Shown piece after piece: positions 20,080 to 26,177 of a stretch of 26,177 nt of DNA. The DNA comes from Lingula anatina (lineage: Eukaryota; Brachiopoda; Lingulata; Lingulida; Lingulidae), in contig NW_019773737.1 in the NCBI RefSeq assembly GCF_001039355.2, forward strand, positions 398,398 to 424,574, read 5' to 3'. Under the pieces are notes generated by a model. The model was not told where the DNA came from. It did not search any database and saw only the letters and a program-made list of their open reading frames with translations. Within the stretch, counting starts at the first letter, position 1; each line of letters starts with the position of its first letter. The translations under genes were made by a program, and so were the position numbers.

Positions 20080-20447
20080 ATGGAACCTGCTTCAGCAAGC
20101 AATAGGCAGAGAAAGGCAAACTGGACATTAGCAGAAACATCACTTTTGATAGAATTATGCAAGAAACATCATGCAGTGATTAGGAACAAACACACTTCCA
20201 CCTTGGACAACAAGGCCAAGGTGGAAGTGTGGAAAGCCATTGCCACTGAAGTATCATCCGTTGCAGTTTCAATGAGAAGTGCAGCAGAGTGCTGTTAAGA
20301 AGTCTCACAGGGAACTTAAGAAGTCCAGACACCTAACTGGAGGTGGTCCACCACCACAGGGACTCAGTCCAACCAAAAACAGAATAGTGAACATATATGC
20401 TGAAACTCTAGCCTTTGAAGGTTTGAAAGGTGGGATGGAGACTAGTG
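20080..20447 (+). pseudogene. Harbinger Myb/SANT-like DNA-binding protein, exon 1, frameshifted
   Basis: The start ATG lies just after TCTTGCAGG. Residues ~10-66 read RKANWTLAETSLLIELCKKH, then STLDNKAKVEVWKAIATEV and RSAAEC. This is the Myb/SANT-like (Myb_DNA-bind_5-type) helix-turn-helix of Harbinger partner proteins, which bind element ends and recruit the transposase to the nucleus. The frame hits TAA at 20296. One base later another frame continues with VKKSHRELKKSRHLTGGGPP and IVNIYAETLAFEGLKGGMET, which fits the family (the typical V.KKW..LKS, then TGGGP, then a Pro-rich linker). So one frameshift near 20285-20298 breaks the gene. The exon ends at AGTG then GTAAGA (20448). Confidence 0.75.
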
Positions 20448-20509
20448 GTAAGATCAGGTTGCCACTGTTTGACTCTTTATAAATTTAATACACTTTATTG
20501 TTGTTACAG

Positions 20510-20569
20510 ACATCACCCTTTGAAATATCAAAGTTACTCTGATGAGGAAGCAGCATCTGGTTCAGAAAG
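20510..20569 (+). pseudogene. Probable downstream exon of the Harbinger Myb-like protein
   Basis: The acceptor is TTGTTGTTACAG and the donor GAAAG then GTTAGT. One frame is open and acidic (HHPLKYQSYSDEEAASGSER), which suits the linker region of such proteins. Joined at the predicted upstream donor it falls out of frame and stops after ITL, so either there is another frameshift or the splice choice differs. The assignment rests on position and composition. Confidence 0.4.
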
Positions 20570-20823
20570 GTTAGTTTCCCCCATTTATTCATGTACCTTG
20601 TATGTAAAGATTTTGTGCACATTGTTTAATCTGTTATGAATCAAACATTTTGAGTCAAATGTCAATAGAAAAGGATCTTTAATTTATTATAAAAATCCAA
20701 AGAATTAGGTCCAAGATTACTTCTGTACTGATACTTAAATTTTGGTTGGGTAGCTAAATAGTATACAATGTCTTGAAATCATGCAGTGGTGAAAGCAGCC
20801 CTAAAGTTAATGGTTGGTCACAG

Positions 20824-20878
20824 GGAAGAAGGCAAAAGCGGTTGAGTTATCCAAACTTCCAGAATTATCTCCTGCAAG
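20824..20878 (+). pseudogene. Possible small exon inside the Harbinger element
   Basis: TTGGTCACAG precedes a 55-nt block open as GKKAKAVELSKLPELSPAR, followed by GTACTT. It lies between the Myb-like and transposase exons. No domain is recognisable. It could be the end of the Myb-like protein or the 5' part of the transposase gene. Confidence 0.3.
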
Positions 20879-21035
20879 GTACTTGTGGATTACAAAAATA
20901 TTTCAAATTCAACGATATCTTACTTGTAATATTCCAGTAAGAACTAATTATAAGTTATTGCTGAATATGCCAAAATTGTCATTTTTTTATGATATTTGTA
21001 CATGAAAAATAAGGACAGTCATTATTTATGTTTAG

Positions 21036-21269
21036 ATTGACTCTGGAGAATGAGGAGGTGCTCACTCTGTGTCTGTACATTTTCCTAGTGAACAGGCCAA
21101 GGTACGCAGAACACAGAATGACTTCATGCCATCGCCAGATTCCCAAGAGTGCTGGGGAGGGCAGTATGATTGCCATTAAATCCCCTATGGCCAATGTTGA
21201 AAACTCCTATGTCTGTCGTGAAGGTTTTCATGCCATTAATGTGCAGGCGATTTCCAATGCCCAGCTTAT
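21036..21269 (+). pseudogene. HARBI1: HARBI1-like DDE transposase, N-terminal catalytic exon, broken
   Basis: Segments typical of Harbinger transposases are present in shifting frames: HFPSEQAKVRRTQNDF, then HAIARFPRVLG, then MIAIKSP, NSYVCREGFHAINVQAISN and AQL. The family reads ..FPRVLGAVDGT.I.I..P, where the Asp of VDGT is the first catalytic residue. Here LGAVDG is reduced to LG-(GAG)-G by a small deletion near 21,153-21,160, so that Asp is gone. At least one frameshift lies between QNDF and HAIARF (near 21,123-21,130). The exon ends AGCTTAT then GTAAAT, in phase with the next transposase exon (AT joined to A gives Ile before FTDVV). Confidence 0.82.
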
Positions 21270-21368
21270 GTAAATACATGTTTTTGTTTTATTATTTATT
21301 TCTTACATTAAAGGTCAATATATGTAACAGCTCTCAATATACTTTATTTACGAACCCGAGTGTACTCT

Positions 21369-21402
21369 GTGTGTGAACATGGCAGAAACAAGAAACGAAT
21401 GT
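21369..21402 (+). repeat. 34-bp direct repeat, first copy
   Basis: GTGTGTGAACATGGCAGAAA and the following 14 bases (to GAATGT) recur identically at 21628-21661, 259 bp downstream. The sequence between the copies is A-rich and unique. This could mark a duplicated segment or the ends of a small inserted element. Confidence 0.85.
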
Positions 21403-21627
21403 CTTTTAATAATTTACAAATAAATAAAATGAACTTAATGCAGAACTGAACAAACTTAGAAAAATTTAAATGAATAACATTAATGAACTAAAATACTTAC
21501 TAAATTTCTAAACTAAATAAGGATGAAAATAAATGATAAGCACTTAAATGATCAAACTAAACTTAGAGAAATACAAAATCTAAACACAAAGAAAATGAAA
21601 AGTAAACCGATCAAGTCTATCATACCT

Positions 21628-21661
21628 GTGTGTGAACATGGCAGAAACAAGAAACGAATGT
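21628..21661 (+). repeat. 34-bp direct repeat, second copy
   Basis: Identical to 21369-21402. After this copy the sequence (GCCGCGAAACAAAGAGG) differs from that after the first copy (CTTTTAATAATTTAC). Confidence 0.85.
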
Positions 21662-21774
21662 GCCGCGAAACAAAGAGGGGCGTGTTTTATATAGAAACGA
21701 AGACACACGGACACAAACGATAAGTCACGAACACACTTCTCTACAACCACAATCATACATCATACATACACATG

Positions 21775-21775
<1 letters not shown>

Positions 21776-21859
<84 letters not shown>
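21776..21859. repeat. (TA)n microsatellite, about 42 units
   Basis: This is an uninterrupted TA dinucleotide run of ~84 bp. Its length is likely polymorphic and may be inexact in the assembly. Confidence 0.97.
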
Positions 21860-21860
<1 letters not shown>

Positions 21861-22183
21861 GTCATGATATCGTCAAGATGTAAACACACCTAATTGAGTC
21901 ATGTATAGCAATCACAACTACTGCAATTTTGTGTTGGTTGTTGGTTGCTGTGAATAAAAAAAAATGATTTTGCAGTTCTGTAAAAAAAGTCTTCATCATT
22001 GAAAGAAGAAATCATTCAAATGCAATTCATAATTTTATTAGTACTAGAAATATTTTTTTTAGAAATAATAGCCCTAGTACATCCTCCAAGTGCAGGGACA
22101 TGAAAATTTAATTCTCATTCAGAGATAATTGTTTCATTTTTGAAAAACATTTTTCATTTTGAAAATACAGAAAACTAAAAAAT

Positions 22184-22549
22184 CACTCTGAGAGTGCAGA
22201 CCTCCCCCAAGGCAGCAATTTTTGATTATTATTGATTATTGATTCATTATTGATCTGGATCACCACCAAAAACTTATCAAGTTCTAAGTTAACCCATTTC
22301 TGGCCTACCCTGAAAATTTCATCAAAATCGATCCATAACTGAGTTATGTTGATGATTGATTTTTGACTATTGATTATTGATTGGTTATTGATCCAGATCA
22401 CCACCAAAAACTAATCATCTCTTTCTTGGCCCACTTCTGACAGTTCCTGAAAATTACATCAAAATCGGTCCATAACTTTTTGAGTTATGTTGATGACAAA
22501 CAAACAAACAAACAAACAGGGGTGAAAACATAACCTCCTTGGCTGAGGT
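22184..22549 (-). mobile_element. MITE-like element, copy 2 (366 bp, inverted)
   Basis: Read on the minus strand it begins ACCTCAGCCAAGGAGGTTAT, passes TTTGTTTG repeats, AAGTTATGGACCGATTTTGA and TTTTTGGTGGTGAT, and ends GGAGGTCTGCACTCTCAGAG. It is the same family as 18131-18387 in opposite orientation. Extra length comes from an internal tandem duplication of about 138 bp (ATCACCACCAAAAACT at 22259 and again at 22397). It sits inside the transposase intron and therefore inserted after, or together with, the Harbinger element. Confidence 0.78.
22496..22518 (+). repeat. (CAAA)n run inside the MITE-like element
   Basis: Five to six CAAA/ACAA units lie next to the ACCTCAGCC end. The other copy has only GTTTGTTTG at the same position (18168). 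Confidence 0.9.
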
Positions 22550-22630
22550 AATTATGACTTAAGTATGTAACTATGCTATTGTAAAATATTAATTCATTTT
22601 AATTGGGTTTTATTTAATTTTTTTTTCCAG

Positions 22631-22862
22631 ATTTACTGATGTAGTCTGCAGGTGGCCAGGCAGTACCCATGACAGTTTCAATTTCAACAACAACAATGGT
22701 ATTGGCCAACATTTTGAAAGTATGAACACATAGGATATTCCAGGATTCCTCTTGGAGGGATTCTGGCTATCCTCTGCACCCATATCTGATGACACCAAAA
22801 ACAAACCCTCTGACAGAGCCGGCCATTACATACAACAGGGCTCATATCTCAACGTGAAACAC
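22631..22862 (+). pseudogene. HARBI1: HARBI1-like DDE transposase, C-terminal exon, broken and truncated
   Basis: The acceptor is TTTTTTTTCCAG. The exon reads FTDVVCRWPGSTHDSFNF, then NGIGQHFES, matching the Harbinger core, where the Asp of GSTHDS is the second catalytic residue. It then meets an in-frame TAG at 22731. After a frameshift near 22,751-22,764 it continues GDSGYPLHPYLMTPKTNP, then LTEPAITYNRAHIST, a very close family match, and hits TGA where Arg is usual (IST-R-NT). The following ERAFG-type segment with the catalytic Glu is absent. With the first Asp also deleted upstream, the nuclease cannot be active. Confidence 0.86.
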
Positions 22863-23140
22863 CATGTGTGTAATTTTCTCTTTTGAGACATGATACAGTT
22901 ACTACTTTTCTTACTACTTTCTCTTTCTTGAGAAATGATACACAATGCATTGATTTGATTAATTTAGTAGGATTTTTTAGCTTTTACCCAGTAATAATAA
23001 AAACATTCTTTCATTATTTTTTTTACTGTTAAAACAACAATATTTTTGTTCTAAAATACAGCATGACAGCTGTACTAGGTCAAAATTTTTGGGAGCTTTT
23101 ACATAATAAATTCAATTTAATTTTCTTTTGTATTTTTTAG
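22863..23140. other. Intron between the Harbinger relic and the EGF exon
   Basis: A+T-rich, with an imperfect direct repeat (CTCTTTTGAGACATGATACA near 22,877 and CTCTTTCTTGAGAAATGATA near 22,921). It provides the acceptor TTTTGTATTTTTTAG for the next exon. The right end of the Harbinger element was sought here and not found. Confidence 0.5.
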
Positions 23141-23242
23141 CCGAGGAGACAGTAAAACCCACACCAAGTCAGACATGTCCTTGCAAGAATGATGGCAAAC
23201 GTAAGCCAGATCCAGAAACTGGTGGGCTGGTGTGTTTGAATA
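23141..23242 (+). pseudogene. LRP2: LRP-type receptor, EGF-like exon (first half), degenerate
   Basis: The acceptor is GTATTTTTTAG. One frame reads EETVKPTPSQTCPCKNDGKR and then KPDPETGGLVCLN, ending at AATA then GTAAGT. This resembles the juxtamembrane EGF repeat of LRPs (CPCKNDGKCKPDPETG.LVCLC). The Cys expected after NDGK is Arg (CGT for TGT), and the Cys after VCL is also missing, so the disulphide set is incomplete. Joined to the next exon in phase it gives VCLNNYYGEYCEKEP. The open frame and the matching phase show the splice structure is intact although key cysteines are lost. Confidence 0.75.
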
Positions 23243-23627
23243 GTAAGTATCTGGGTTAGAATAACTATGACAAAATATTGAAAATGTTGTTGTAATTGAG
23301 ATGAAAATGTGATTTGTGTCAATAATCACAAAGCACAGCAAACACATGAAGACTTTAATAGGAAGAGGAAATATAGTTGGTGCCAAGCTGATGATTTAAC
23401 AAATGAAAAATACATGTACATTCGTGGAGTTTGTGGAGTTGAGGAAAACCAGGGTTTGCTGTTGTATACTGGCTGTTTATCTTGTGAAATCTACCATAGT
23501 TTATGAATTGGTTTTAAAGAAAAATGCAGCATGGCTGAAATGGCAGAGTGATGTTTTTTGTTTTTATTTTATTTAAAGTCATTAATTTTTGTCACTCTTT
23601 ATTTGAATAAATTTGATCATATTTCAG

Positions 23628-23690
23628 ACTATTATGGAGAATACTGTGAAAAGGAGCCTTCAGCATTCACTGGAGCTGATGCAAGTTCAT
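23628..23690 (+). pseudogene. LRP2: LRP-type receptor, EGF-like exon (second half)
   Basis: The acceptor is ATATTTCAG and the donor TTCAT then GTAAGT, giving 63 nt. It reads YYGEYCEKEPSAFTGADASS, the end of an EGF repeat (..G.YC) followed by a Ser/Ala-rich linker, as seen just before the membrane segment of LRP receptors. The expected transmembrane exon is not recognisable between 23691 and 24166. A short GGGIVLIPP stretch after TTCTTCAG (24072) is too weak to call. Confidence 0.72.
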
Positions 23691-24166
23691 GTAAGTTGAT
23701 AGTAGACCACAGAATATTTTGCAAGATCCTTTTTGAGGTTAAATTTTATTTTGTTGATCATATCTGGTAATCATATCATATCTCAAGTAATGAAGCAATT
23801 AAAAGTAACACCAAAATTCATCAAAGGGTTACTTGGATGTGGGAGATGGTTTGTTTGCCCCACTTTACCCAGAGATATACTCTGGTTAGATTTTTAGTTA
23901 AATTTTCTGTACTTCTATTTCTGAAATTTTCTCTACTTGTACTCAATGAATATGATTTGATTAATAAAATTAATATTTGCTATCCCCAAGTTGTATCATC
24001 ACACTAAGAAATATTCATACAACTTTTTATTCTGTACTTAATATTTGTATATATTAAATATATATTCTTCAGAGGGGGGGGATAGTCCTGATACCGCCCA
24101 CATCTTAATCTATAATGATGTCAAACTATTCCCTGCATATTGAAATAGTTGTTGCAATGATTTCAG
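23691..24166. other. Intronic stretch where the transmembrane exon is expected
   Basis: A+T-rich, with no hydrophobic open exon of the ~20-25 residues needed. An acceptor-like TTCTTCAG followed by eight G lies near 24065-24080, but the frame closes quickly. The membrane segment appears lost or too diverged to see. Confidence 0.45.
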
Positions 24167-24264
24167 TATGAGCAAGGCCCTACATTCCAGTGGCTGGGGG
24201 TGAGTTCAGACTGGGGCACCTGCAGGACCGGTGGCTTTCCATGGAGGAAATGTTGTGGCCATCA
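24167..24264 (+). pseudogene. LRP2: Probable cytoplasmic-tail exon of the LRP-like receptor
   Basis: The acceptor is GATTTCAG and the donor CATCA then GTATGT (98 nt). Two readings compete. One frame contains GAPAGPVAFHGGNVVAI, which resembles the Gly-rich NV.I stretch at the start of LRP tails, but it stops upstream (TGA near 24205). The other is open throughout (YEQGPTFQWLGV..) and joins in phase to the NPxY exon. Frame conflict with both neighbours suggests an indel. Confidence 0.45.
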
Positions 24265-24505
24265 GTATGTCAGACTTTGTATATGACAGATCAGTAAAAG
24301 ATTTGAGGGTTCAAAAGGCAAAAGACAGAAGATCTAGAACTTAAAAGTATTCAGTATTTTGCATGTATAGTAGAAAAGCATATCTATAGTTTCATCTTTT
24401 CTTTTTTGGTCAAATTGCCTATAAAAACATTTTGTATTAATGCTTCATTAACTGAACATTTTCTTTTTATTCGTTGCTTTAAAGTGCTCATCTTCTTTCT
24501 CATAG

Positions 24506-24867
24506 GATGCAATGGAACCAGAGTACAACAAAACAGAGAATTTTGAAGACTACAAAAACCAAAAACAACTTCTCCAACCCAATGTATGACAGCATAACAG
24601 GATTAGAACCTGCTAAATCCCCCAAAAAAGGACATGACCAGCTCCACTCACTCCAATGGGGTAGCAGATAACCAGTTATCAGAGATCACAGTCCATATAC
24701 CACATAAACAACTCTGTCCTTCAGTAACAGAAAACAATTACGACACTAATGTTTTAGTCACTAAAGATTTTTTTAACATAAAATTCTTGATGATCATTTC
24801 ACAGATGAGGCAAAGCTCAGGAGGGAATATATCTCACACAAAGCAGATGAGATGTTGGTATTTATGA
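24506..24867 (+). pseudogene. LRP2: LRP-type receptor, last exon with FxNPxY endocytosis signal, frameshifted
   Basis: The acceptor is TTCTTTCTCATAG. One frame reads MQWNQSTTKQRILKTT, then KTKNNFSNPMYDSITGLEPA, and stops at 24669. FSNPMY is an FxNPxY signal, the PTB-adaptor and clathrin-internalisation motif of LDL-receptor family tails, here after a Trp-Asn and Lys-rich stretch as in megalin (WNLFKRK..NFENPIY). After a one-base shift in the C5A6 run at 24619-24629 the sequence stays open and reads VTENNYDTNVLVTKD, which resembles the megalin C-terminus (ATEDTF.DTANLVKED). That favours LRP2 over LRP1. The shift may be a true mutation or a homopolymer error. Confidence 0.7.
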
Positions 24868-25460
24868 TGAAACTTTATTATGAAGTGATATATCAAACCC
24901 ATACAAAATATTTGTTCTTGCTTCCGGCTCTCATGAAGAATTGGATTTTAAGCTGTTTTTTTATATATAACTTTTTTCCTCAGATTCAATTCTTAGCCAT
25001 GTTAAAAGTCTATTGAACAAATTACATACCTAAACATGTTCTTTTGACATTTTCTGCATCTTAACAATTTTATAGAATAATTATATAAAATGGTGATAAA
25101 TGTGTTCTCTTGTATTGTGAAATAGAGTCAAAAATGGAAATAAAATTATGTCAGTACAGTTTGTCAGATTCAATCCTTCACTGTGTTCAGAATCTCAGAA
25201 TAGAGCAAATTGGATATTTGAAATTGTTTTATTAAAGTATTTTTCCTTTGTTTGAATAGAAGCTATCTATACTGTAATGCCGTACTTGAGATTTTGATCA
25301 TTCTTTTACTGTTAGTGCATTGTTGTTTATGTATGAAGATATATTAGTTTTGATTTTTAAACACTTGTAAAAGAGTATTTTTTGGTTTTGAGTACATGCA
25401 TGCCAATATTATGTATGTTCTTCATCATTTCACTTTAATAAAGGATGATTTGGTCAAAAG
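24868..25460 (+). other. Probable 3' untranslated region of the receptor relic
   Basis: A+T-rich, with no open coding signal, running from the tail exon to a consensus poly(A) signal. No other gene is visible here. Confidence 0.5.
25437..25442 (+). terminator. Poly(A) signal AATAAA
   Basis: AATAAA followed within ~25 bp by GGTCAAAAG and TGTATGTTC (a GU-rich type element) is a reasonable cleavage context about 570-770 bp after the receptor tail stop. Confidence 0.5.
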
Positions 25461-25573
25461 ACGTGTATGTTCAATTCTTGTTGGTTAGAATATGCACCTT
25501 CGAGCGACCATGTAGACTCTGAGACGGATGCCACGATTTAAAAGACCATTCTCAATCCCTATCGTCCTAACTG

Positions 25574-25650
25574 CACCCTGAGCTTCAGAGATAACTTGAC
25601 ACTAACCTCTTCACTATAGCCTATCTTCATCGTGTCAAGTTACCTCTGAC
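25574..25650 (+). repeat. Left 77-bp terminal inverted repeat, itself a hairpin
   Basis: Within it, 25585-25602 (TCAGAGATAACTTGACAC) pairs with 25632-25649 (GTGTCAAGTTACCTCTGA), 17 of 18 positions, around a 29-nt loop. Each end can therefore fold on itself or pair with the opposite end. Confidence 0.9.
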
Positions 25651-25675
25651 CACATTCGATTGCCTCCGCCGCCCG

Positions 25676-26020
25676 CCAATCAAATTTAAAGCCCGCACTC
25701 AATGACTCATTGAACGATCTAGCCAATGAACGCGAACGAGTCAAAGCGCGCTTTGTTCAAATCCGGACCAATCAAAGATAAGGCTGAATATCAGGGACTT
25801 GCCGTAACCTGTGGGCAGCACGCAAAATACATCATCCCTCAGTAGATAATTATGCAGGGCATCAAACTGCTCTGGTTTCAATTCCGATATACTCCATGCT
25901 TTCTTTGTGTACGGTTATGCACTCGGAACTACTCGGATGTCTCCGCACTCGACAATAACTATGTTGTTAGTATGGAGCTTGCGGAATCAGCCGAGGATTG
26001 CCGATTGACGGTCAACCAAT
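25676..26020 (+). promoter_or_regulatory. Cluster of CCAAT boxes in the element interior
   Basis: CCAAT occurs at 25676-25680, 25723-25727, 25768-25772 and 26016-26020, and inverted (ATTGG) at 26068-26072. Three of the four forward copies continue CCAATCA, the NF-Y consensus extension. Such density is unusual by chance in 400 bp. Confidence 0.55.
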
Positions 26021-26067
26021 CAGCGTTTTCACCAAACTTTGGTGAAAAATTTTGAAACATGGATTCG

Positions 26068-26081
26068 ATTGGCTTATATAA
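26068..26081 (+). promoter_or_regulatory. Inverted CCAAT plus TATA box facing the right terminus
   Basis: ATTGGCT is followed immediately by TATATAA (26075-26081). A start site 25-30 bp downstream would fall at about 26,105, just inside the right terminal repeat, so transcription would run outward through it. Confidence 0.5.
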
Positions 26082-26100
26082 ACTAGGTCAAACTATTTTC

Positions 26101-26177
26101 GTCAGAGGTAACTTGACACGATGAAGATAGGCTATAGTGAAGAGGTTAGTGTCAAGTTATCTCTGAAGCTCAGGGTG
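26101..26177 (-). repeat. Right 77-bp terminal inverted repeat
   Basis: Exact reverse complement of 25574-25650, with the same internal hairpin. It ends at the last base of the window. Confidence 0.9.

Larger units (their letters stand above)
21270..22183. other. Transposase intron, A+T-rich, with repeats
   Basis: The first half (21,300-21,620) is A-rich and has no coding signal. It contains the 34-bp direct repeat and the TA microsatellite listed separately. The stretch from 21,860 to 22,183 includes A8 (21,957-21,964) and shows no exon with family similarity. An open frame across the TA run is only the Ile-Tyr translation of the microsatellite. Confidence 0.6.
19666..22862 (+). mobile_element. 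PIF/Harbinger transposon, decayed and 3'-truncated
   Basis: The left end begins GGGCTCAGTTTCATCAAGG, followed by a cluster of GGATA/TATCC motifs. It carries the two genes typical of Harbinger elements: a Myb/SANT-like DNA-binding protein and a HARBI1-like DDE nuclease. The nuclease exons are separated by an intron holding a TA microsatellite and another MITE-like element. I find no inverted copy of the left end after 22860 and no sequence for the transposase C-terminus, so the right end is missing. The element lies in what was an intron of the LRP-like gene. A 3-bp TTA/TAA-type target duplication is expected for the family but cannot be tested without the right end. Confidence 0.8.
25574..26177. 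mobile_element. 604-bp MITE-like element with perfect 77-bp inverted termini
   Basis: The left terminus (25574-25650, CACCCTGAGCTTCAGAGATA..) is the exact reverse complement of the right terminus (26101-26177, ..CTGAAGCTCAGGGTG). All 77 positions match. The right terminus coincides with the window end, so the target-site duplication and any extension cannot be seen. The interior is G+C-richer than its surroundings and CpG-containing, with CCAAT and TATA boxes. Its longest open frame (67 codons at 25852) has no recognisable domain. Perfect ends imply recent insertion. The family cannot be assigned. Confidence 0.88.

Noticed and set aside
21660-21893. Open frame of 77 codons across the TA run
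   Set aside because: It is mostly alternating Ile-Tyr from the (TA)n microsatellite.
25852-26055. 67-codon frame in the terminal MITE-like element as a transposase
   Set aside because: Too short, no DDE or DNA-binding motif; it overlaps the CCAAT-box region.

Overview
The window is nuclear DNA from an animal, most likely a marine invertebrate. It is very A+T-rich and has GT..AG introns, relics of a lipoprotein-receptor (LRP) gene, a PIF/Harbinger DNA transposon, MITE-like elements and a large satellite-like array. I cannot name the phylum. No rRNA, tRNA, CRISPR array or intact long gene is visible. Single N characters at 4923 and 9953 mark assembly joins.

Positions ~185-18450 are one tandem array. 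The basic monomer is ~193 bp (recurring landmarks: CTGATCAGCTTATCACAGA, GACAAGATTTGACAAAATTA, TTTAACTATTTTAAGTCATGG). At intervals a monomer run is replaced by a composite unit carrying an exon-like cassette. The cassette has a polypyrimidine tract and AG, a block that is 177 nt long in 10 of 11 full copies, and then GTAAGG. Start-to-start spacings within uninterrupted stretches fall near whole multiples of ~192 bp. The array has an A-type block (185-7672), a diverged B-type block (7673-9618) and a second A-type block (9954-18130). Between B and the second A block lies 334 bp of unrelated DNA that looks like a housekeeping promoter plus first exon (9619-9952), ending at an N. The array also contains a near-perfect 1539-bp duplication, three 355-bp units in register and a ~2.1-kb duplication of a cassette pair.

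Positions 18928-24867 hold the decayed 3' end of an LRP-type endocytic receptor gene, probably LRP2/megalin-like. It comprises YWTD (LDL-receptor class B) exons, an EGF exon pair and a cytoplasmic tail with an FxNPxY signal. Frameshifts and lost cysteines mark it as a pseudogene. Between the YWTD and EGF exons sits a dead Harbinger element (19666-~22862), with a Myb/SANT-like gene and a split HARBI1-like transposase. The first catalytic Asp is deleted, an internal stop and frameshifts are present, and the part carrying the catalytic Glu is missing. Two MITE-like copies (18131-18387 and 22184-22549) lie in opposite orientation.

The window ends in a 604-bp element (25574-26177) with perfect 77-bp terminal inverted repeats, each of which can itself fold into a hairpin. 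Its interior has five CCAAT boxes and a TATA box, so it may be a promoter-bearing MITE. The most novel features are the exon-bearing, length-quantised array and this terminal element.
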